Source: Hydrogenophilales bacterium
GTDB taxonomy: Bacteria; Pseudomonadota; Gammaproteobacteria; Burkholderiales; Thiobacteraceae
NCBI GenBank assembly: GCA_016235775.1
Contig: JACRIU010000026.1
Location: forward strand, 1-37,301
Direction: 5' to 3'
DNA: 37,301 nt
The notes under the pieces are model-generated. The model saw nothing but the letters and a program-made list of their open reading frames with translations, was not told the origin of the DNA and ran no database searches. Positions 33,540 to 37,301 of this stretch are shown piece after piece (position 1 is the stretch's first letter; the number at the start of each line of letters is the position of its first letter). A program made the translations under genes and the position numbers.

Positions 33540-35429
33540 ATGAGTCCATCCCCACCATCTGAAGCGCAGCGCCAAGGCACGGCCGGGCTCGCCGTCGCCG
33601 CCGTCGGCGTGGTCTTCGGCGATATCGGCACCAGCCCGTTGTACACCATGAAGGAGGTGTTCGCCGGGCACCATCCCATGGCCACCACCCCGGACAACGT
33701 ACTGGGTATTTTGTCGCTGGTGTTCTGGTCGCTCATCATCATCGTCTCGCTCAAGTATGTGGTGTTCATCATGCGCGCCGACAACAACGGCGAGGGCGGA
33801 ATCATGGCGCTGATGGCGCTGGTCGGGCGCAAGGCGCCCATCACCACGCGCAAAGGCTGGCTGCTCGCGGTGCTGGGCATCTTCGGCGCGTCGCTGTTCT
33901 ACGGCGACGGCATTATTACGCCCGCGATCTCGGTGCTGTCAGCGATAGAAGGCTTGCAGGTTGCCTCGCCCGCGTTCGGGCCGCTGGTAATGCCGCTCTC
34001 GCTCATCGTACTGGTGCTGCTGTTCGCGATTCAGAGCAAAGGCACCCGCCATGTAGGCGCCTGGTTCGGCCCGGTCATGACGCTGTGGTTCATCACGCTC
34101 GCGGTGATGGGCGCATACAACGTGCTGCGCACGCCCGAAGTGCTGTACGCGGTCAGCCCGCATTTCGCTTTTAATTTCTTCACCGAAAACCGGGGCTATG
34201 GCTTTCTCGTGCTGGGCTCGGTGGTGTTGGCAGTCACCGGCGCCGAGGCGCTGTATGCCGACATGGGCCACTTCGGCCGCAAGCCGATCCGCTATGCCTG
34301 GTTCGCCTTCGTGCTGCCGGCGCTGCTCTTGAATTATTTCGGCCAGGGCGCACTGCTGATCCGGCATCCGGAAGCCGTCGCCAACCCGTTCTATCTTCAA
34401 GCGCCCGCATGGGCGCTGTTCCCGCTCATCGGCCTCGCCACCGCGGCGACTTTGATCGCTTCGCAAGCGGTGATCACCGGCGCCTTCTCGGTCACGCGCC
34501 AAGCCATTCAGTTGGGCTACCTGCCGCGCATGCAGATCGTCCACACCTCGGAGCATGAGATCGGGCAAATCTATATTCCCTTCATCAACTGGGCGCTGCT
34601 GGCCGGCATCATCGCCCTGGTGCTGGGGTTTCAGTCGTCCAGCCACTTGGCGGCGGCCTATGGCATCGCGGTCACCGGCACCATGGTGATCGACACCATC
34701 CTGGGGTTTGTGGTGGTGCTCACCCTGTGGCGCTGGAACCGCTATATCGCTTTCATCGGCGTCCTCGTCTTCCTCGCCGTGGACTTGGCCTTCTTCGCCG
34801 CCAACTCGCTCAAACTGCTCCAGGGCGGCTGGTTCCCGCTCATGATCGGCCTGCTCGTCTTCACGCTGCTCTCCACCTGGAAACGCGGGCGTCAAATACT
34901 GCTGCAACGCATGCAAACCGGCGCCATCGCCTTGGAGCCATTCATCCAAGGCCTCATGGCGCACCCTCCGGCGCGCGTCCCCGGCACGGCGGTATTCATG
35001 ACCGCCAGCCGCGAAGGCGTGCCGCATGCGCTGCTGCACAATCTGGCGCACAACAAAGTGCTGCATGAACGCGTGGTATTCCTCACGGTGGTCACCAAGG
35101 ATGAACCCTATATCTCCGCCAACAAGCGCGTGAAAGTGGAGAATCTCGGCAGCGGCTTTTATCGGCTCTACTTGCACTATGGCTTCAAGGATTCGCCGCA
35201 CATTCCCAAAGCCCTGCTCTTGTGCAAGCAGTTCGGCTTGGAATTCGACATGATGCAGACCTCATTTTTCCTGAGCCGCGAAACCATCATCTCCACCGGC
35301 TTGCCCGGCATGGCCCTGTGGCGCGAACATCTCTTCATCGGCATGGCGCGCAACGCGGAAAGCGCGATGAGCTTCTTCCACATTCCGACCAACCGGGTGA
35401 TCGAGCTGGGTTCGCAAGTGGAAATCTAA
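33540..35429 (+). CDS. kup: Low-affinity potassium transporter Kup
   Basis: Inner-membrane K+/H+ symporter of the KUP/HAK/KT family. The 629 residues have about twelve helices and a C-terminal cytoplasmic domain of some 150 residues. Diagnostic are GVVFGDIGTSPLYTMKEVF near the N-terminus, RADNNGEGGIMALMALV, the FYGDGIITPAISVLSAIEGL stretch and GALLIRHPEAVANPF. The C-terminus MSFFHIPTNRVIELGSQVEI is typical. The ATG at 33540 has no Shine-Dalgarno, only the AATCAC repeat, so it may depend on coupling to pyrD 28 bp upstream. Confidence 0.97.
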   Translation: MSPSPPSEAQRQGTAGLAVAAVGVVFGDIGTSPLYTMKEVFAGHHPMATTPDNVLGILSLVFWSLIIIVSLKYVVFIMRADNNGEGGIMALMALVGRKAPITTRKGWLLAVLGIFGASLFYGDGIITPAISVLSAIEGLQVASPAFGPLVMPLSLIVLVLLFAIQSKGTRHVGAWFGPVMTLWFITLAVMGAYNVLRTPEVLYAVSPHFAFNFFTENRGYGFLVLGSVVLAVTGAEALYADMGHFGRKPIRYAWFAFVLPALLLNYFGQGALLIRHPEAVANPFYLQAPAWALFPLIGLATAATLIASQAVITGAFSVTRQAIQLGYLPRMQIVHTSEHEIGQIYIPFINWALLAGIIALVLGFQSSSHLAAAYGIAVTGTMVIDTILGFVVVLTLWRWNRYIAFIGVLVFLAVDLAFFAANSLKLLQGGWFPLMIGLLVFTLLSTWKRGRQILLQRMQTGAIALEPFIQGLMAHPPARVPGTAVFMTASREGVPHALLHNLAHNKVLHERVVFLTVVTKDEPYISANKRVKVENLGSGFYRLYLHYGFKDSPHIPKALLLCKQFGLEFDMMQTSFFLSRETIISTGLPGMALWREHLFIGMARNAESAMSFFHIPTNRVIELGSQVEI

Positions 35430-35438
35430 AACCTTTTT

Positions 35439-35555
35439 AACCACGAATTAACACGAATGAACACGAAATCAAAAACCAAGTATCGCTGCATGCCGATCAT
35501 ATTGGCATGCAGCGATAATGGTTTTATTCGTGTTCATTCGTGTTCATTCGTGGTT
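35439..35555. repeat. 117-bp near-perfect palindrome between kup and ald
   Basis: Outer arms are tandem 10-base units: on the left CACGAATTAA, CACGAATGAA, CACGAAATC; on the right the reverse complement of CACGAATGAA, CACGAATGAA, CACGAATAAA. AAAACCA and TGGTTTT pair next, then a perfect 14-bp inner stem (35481-35494 with 35504-35517) around loop GATCATATT. It starts 10 bp after the kup stop and ends 18 bp before the ald ATG. It may serve as a bidirectional terminator-like or processing structure. Confidence 0.9.
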
Positions 35556-35572
35556 CCAAACTGAAAATCTCT

Positions 35573-36682
35573 ATGCTGATCGGCGTCCCCAAAGAAATCA
35601 AAGATCACGAATTCCGCGTCGGCGTCACGCCGGCCGGCGTGCATGCGCTGGTCGCCGCCGGTCATGAAGTGCGGGTGCAAACCAATGCCGGCGCCGCGAT
35701 CGGCTTCTGCGATGCCGATTACGCCGCATCCGGCGCGCACATCGCGCCGGATGCAAAAGCAGTATATGAATGTCCGCTCATCGTCAAAGTAAAAGAGCCG
35801 CAGCCGGACGAGCTCGCGCGGCTACACGAGGATCAAGTGCTGTTCTGCTATTTGCATCTCGCCGCCTCGCCGGAACTGACCCAATCCCTGCTCCAGCAAA
35901 AAGTCATGGCGGTGGCCTATGAAACCATCACGGATGCTGCGGGCGGTTTGCCCTTGCTGATTCCCATGTCGGAGGTGGCCGGACGCATTGCGATCCATGT
36001 CGGCGCGAATTGCCTGCACATGGCCAACGGCGGCGCGGGCGTGCTGTTGGGCGGCGTACCCGGCGTCGCACCCGGCAAAGTGCTGGTGATCGGCGCCGGC
36101 AGCGTCGGCACGCAAGCGGCGCGCATGGCAGTGGGCCTGGGCGCCGACGTCACCATCCTGGATATCAATCTGCAACGCCTGCGCTACCTGGACGATGTGT
36201 TCGGCCCGCGCCTGAAGACGCGCTATTCCGAGCCACGGGCCATCGCCGAGCTCACGCGCGAGGCCGATCTGCTGGTGAGCTCGATCTATCTACCCGGCAA
36301 GCGCGCGCCGAAACTGATCACGCGCGACATGGTGCGCGGCATGAAGCGCGGCGCGGTGCTGGTGGATGTGGCCATCGATCAAGGCGGCTCATCCGAAACC
36401 TCGCGCCCGACCACGCACACCAGCCCCACCTATATCGAAGAAGGCGTGGTGCATTATTGCGTCACCAATACGCCGTCTGCCGTAGCTGCCAGCGCAACTG
36501 ATGCCTTGACCCACGCCACGCTCCCCTTTCTGCTCAAACTGGCGCAAGACCCGCAAGCCACCCTGCGCGAGCATCCTGGCTTGCGCGGCGGCTTGCAACT
36601 GTATCGCGGCCAGGTTACCCACGCTGGATTAGCCGAGGATTTGAACCTGCCCTATGTCAGCGCAGAATCGCTGCTTACTTGA
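35573..36682 (+). CDS. ald: Alanine dehydrogenase
   Basis: NAD-dependent enzyme interconverting L-alanine with pyruvate and ammonia. Start chosen at 35573 (MLIGVPKEIKDHEFRVGVTP); an earlier in-frame GTG lies inside the palindrome. The 369 residues match the family. Substrate residues are R15 (EFRVGVTP), lysine in VKVKEPQ and histidine in CYLHLAAS. The Rossmann motif VIGAGSVGTQAARMAVGLGA is followed by the aspartate in TILDIN, and DVAIDQGG is present. No strong ribosome site. No terminator seen in the 85 bp after it. Confidence 0.96.
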   Translation: MLIGVPKEIKDHEFRVGVTPAGVHALVAAGHEVRVQTNAGAAIGFCDADYAASGAHIAPDAKAVYECPLIVKVKEPQPDELARLHEDQVLFCYLHLAASPELTQSLLQQKVMAVAYETITDAAGGLPLLIPMSEVAGRIAIHVGANCLHMANGGAGVLLGGVPGVAPGKVLVIGAGSVGTQAARMAVGLGADVTILDINLQRLRYLDDVFGPRLKTRYSEPRAIAELTREADLLVSSIYLPGKRAPKLITRDMVRGMKRGAVLVDVAIDQGGSSETSRPTTHTSPTYIEEGVVHYCVTNTPSAVAASATDALTHATLPFLLKLAQDPQATLREHPGLRGGLQLYRGQVTHAGLAEDLNLPYVSAESLLT

Positions 36683-36767
36683 AAAAGCCAAGCCCAACTT
36701 AGGACTGGCATGCGGTTTCTTTTTGCATGAAAGTTATCCAATGTTGTGGTAAGGGTGCGACACCAAG

Positions 36768-37301
36768 CTATGTTGCACCATTTGTGTCCGTGGGTTTGTC
36801 GTAGGCGACCAGCGTCCAAGCGATTTCCACCGCGTCGTCTTCCTGTATTCCGATGAATCTGCCAAGCCCTCTCACGGGCCGTTGCGTGAGGCCATAGGGC
36901 ATGGGCCGGCCGGCTTCGATGAAGCGGCGATGCTCGGTGATGCCGGGCGCGTCAGCCGCGCATTCCCACACGCCGGTCTGCGGGCAGTTGACGGCGCTGG
37001 TGGCTTTTGATTTGAGCGGCAGGCGTTTGGGCGTAGCAGGGCTTGGGTTGTTGGGGTTGCCTGCGTCGCTGGTCTTGCCGGGGGTGGTGGGGCGCAGGCG
37101 GATGCTGTTGACGATGGTGTCGAAGAGCTTGATGGCTTGTTGGTCGGTGAGGGTGGGGCGAACATGGCGGACACCAGCCCCCGGATTGATACCGGTAGCC
37201 AATTCAAAATAAAAGGCTGGTTCGATCGCGGAATCAAGCTTGCCCTGCGTATCCCACACAAGATGGTGCGTGAAAAAACCGTGATCGGTGGGAAGTGCGG
37301 C
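36768..37301 (-). CDS. Possible T6SS immunity protein, Tli4-like C-terminal part (partial)
   Basis: Minus-strand frame open from the right edge (177 codons visible, start outside). The first part, with FYFELATGINPGAGVRH and then LTDQQAIKLFDTIVNSIRLR, resembles the C-terminal domain of Tli4-type immunity proteins against Tle4 phospholipase effectors. A proline- and lysine-rich linker follows, then a domain starting CPQTGVWECAADAPG and ending VEIAWTLVAYD, a Cys-Pro-x-Thr-Gly-x-Trp type module met in similar proteins. A GTG at 37259 is only an internal codon. No effector or secretion genes are visible. Recognition is from memory of the family, so uncertain. Confidence 0.45.
   Translation of the reverse strand, partial: AALPTDHGFFTHHLVWDTQGKLDSAIEPAFYFELATGINPGAGVRHVRPTLTDQQAIKLFDTIVNSIRLRPTTPGKTSDAGNPNNPSPATPKRLPLKSKATSAVNCPQTGVWECAADAPGITEHRRFIEAGRPMPYGLTQRPVRGLGRFIGIQEDDAVEIAWTLVAYDKPTDTNGAT

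Overview
The window looks like chromosomal DNA of a free-living betaproteobacterium, probably of the Nitrosomonadales/Gallionellales/Sulfuricella type. This is inferred from protein character and from the order tpiA-secG-tRNA-Leu-nuo and ilvE-(zf-CHCC)-waaF, which is typical of that class. The species cannot be named from the sequence. Gene density is high and I saw no frameshifts, rRNA, CRISPR array, transposase or prophage gene.

Region 1 (1-13.9 kb, minus strand): tpiA, secG, tRNA-Leu(GAG) and then nuoA to nuoM, the proton-pumping NADH:quinone oxidoreductase (complex I). nuoM runs off the left edge. Most nuo junctions overlap or are a few bases long. The four that do not (nuoB/C, nuoI/J, nuoJ/K, nuoL/M) each hold an inverted repeat element.

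Region 2 (13.9-20.4 kb, plus strand): pstSCAB, the high-affinity phosphate ABC transporter, divergent from tpiA and with a strong hairpin terminator after pstS. It is followed by ilvE, a small zinc-finger protein related to mitochondrial complex I subunit NDUFS6, and waaF for lipopolysaccharide core heptose.

Region 3 (20.4-26.65 kb, minus strand): the most unusual part. Five genes encode a minimal membrane mini-MCP, a CheX-like phosphatase, a degenerate receiver fused to a second CheX-like domain, a CheY, and a 1081-residue membrane CheA-like kinase (helical sensor, HAMP, GAF, PAS-like, Hpt, ATPase) that lacks a CheW-like domain. No cheW, cheR or cheB is present. A near-consensus sigma-28 (FliA) promoter with the exact 11-bp spacer stands ahead of the operon, tying it to the flagellar regulon.

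Region 4 (26.8-37.3 kb): hemN (anaerobic haem synthesis) divergent from a phosphomannomutase/phosphoglucomutase; a more AT-rich DUF4160/DUF2442 pair; an exported or anchored PrxQ-type peroxiredoxin with a small ribbon-helix-helix-like protein; a TauE/SafE permease; a DUF3460-like protein; pyrD; kup (potassium uptake); ald (alanine dehydrogenase); and, at the right edge, part of a possible type VI secretion immunity protein of Tli4 type.

A recurring theme is intergenic DNA built as inverted repeats whose arms are tandem runs of 7- to 10-base units, placed just after stop codons. Several sequence-unrelated versions share this plan.
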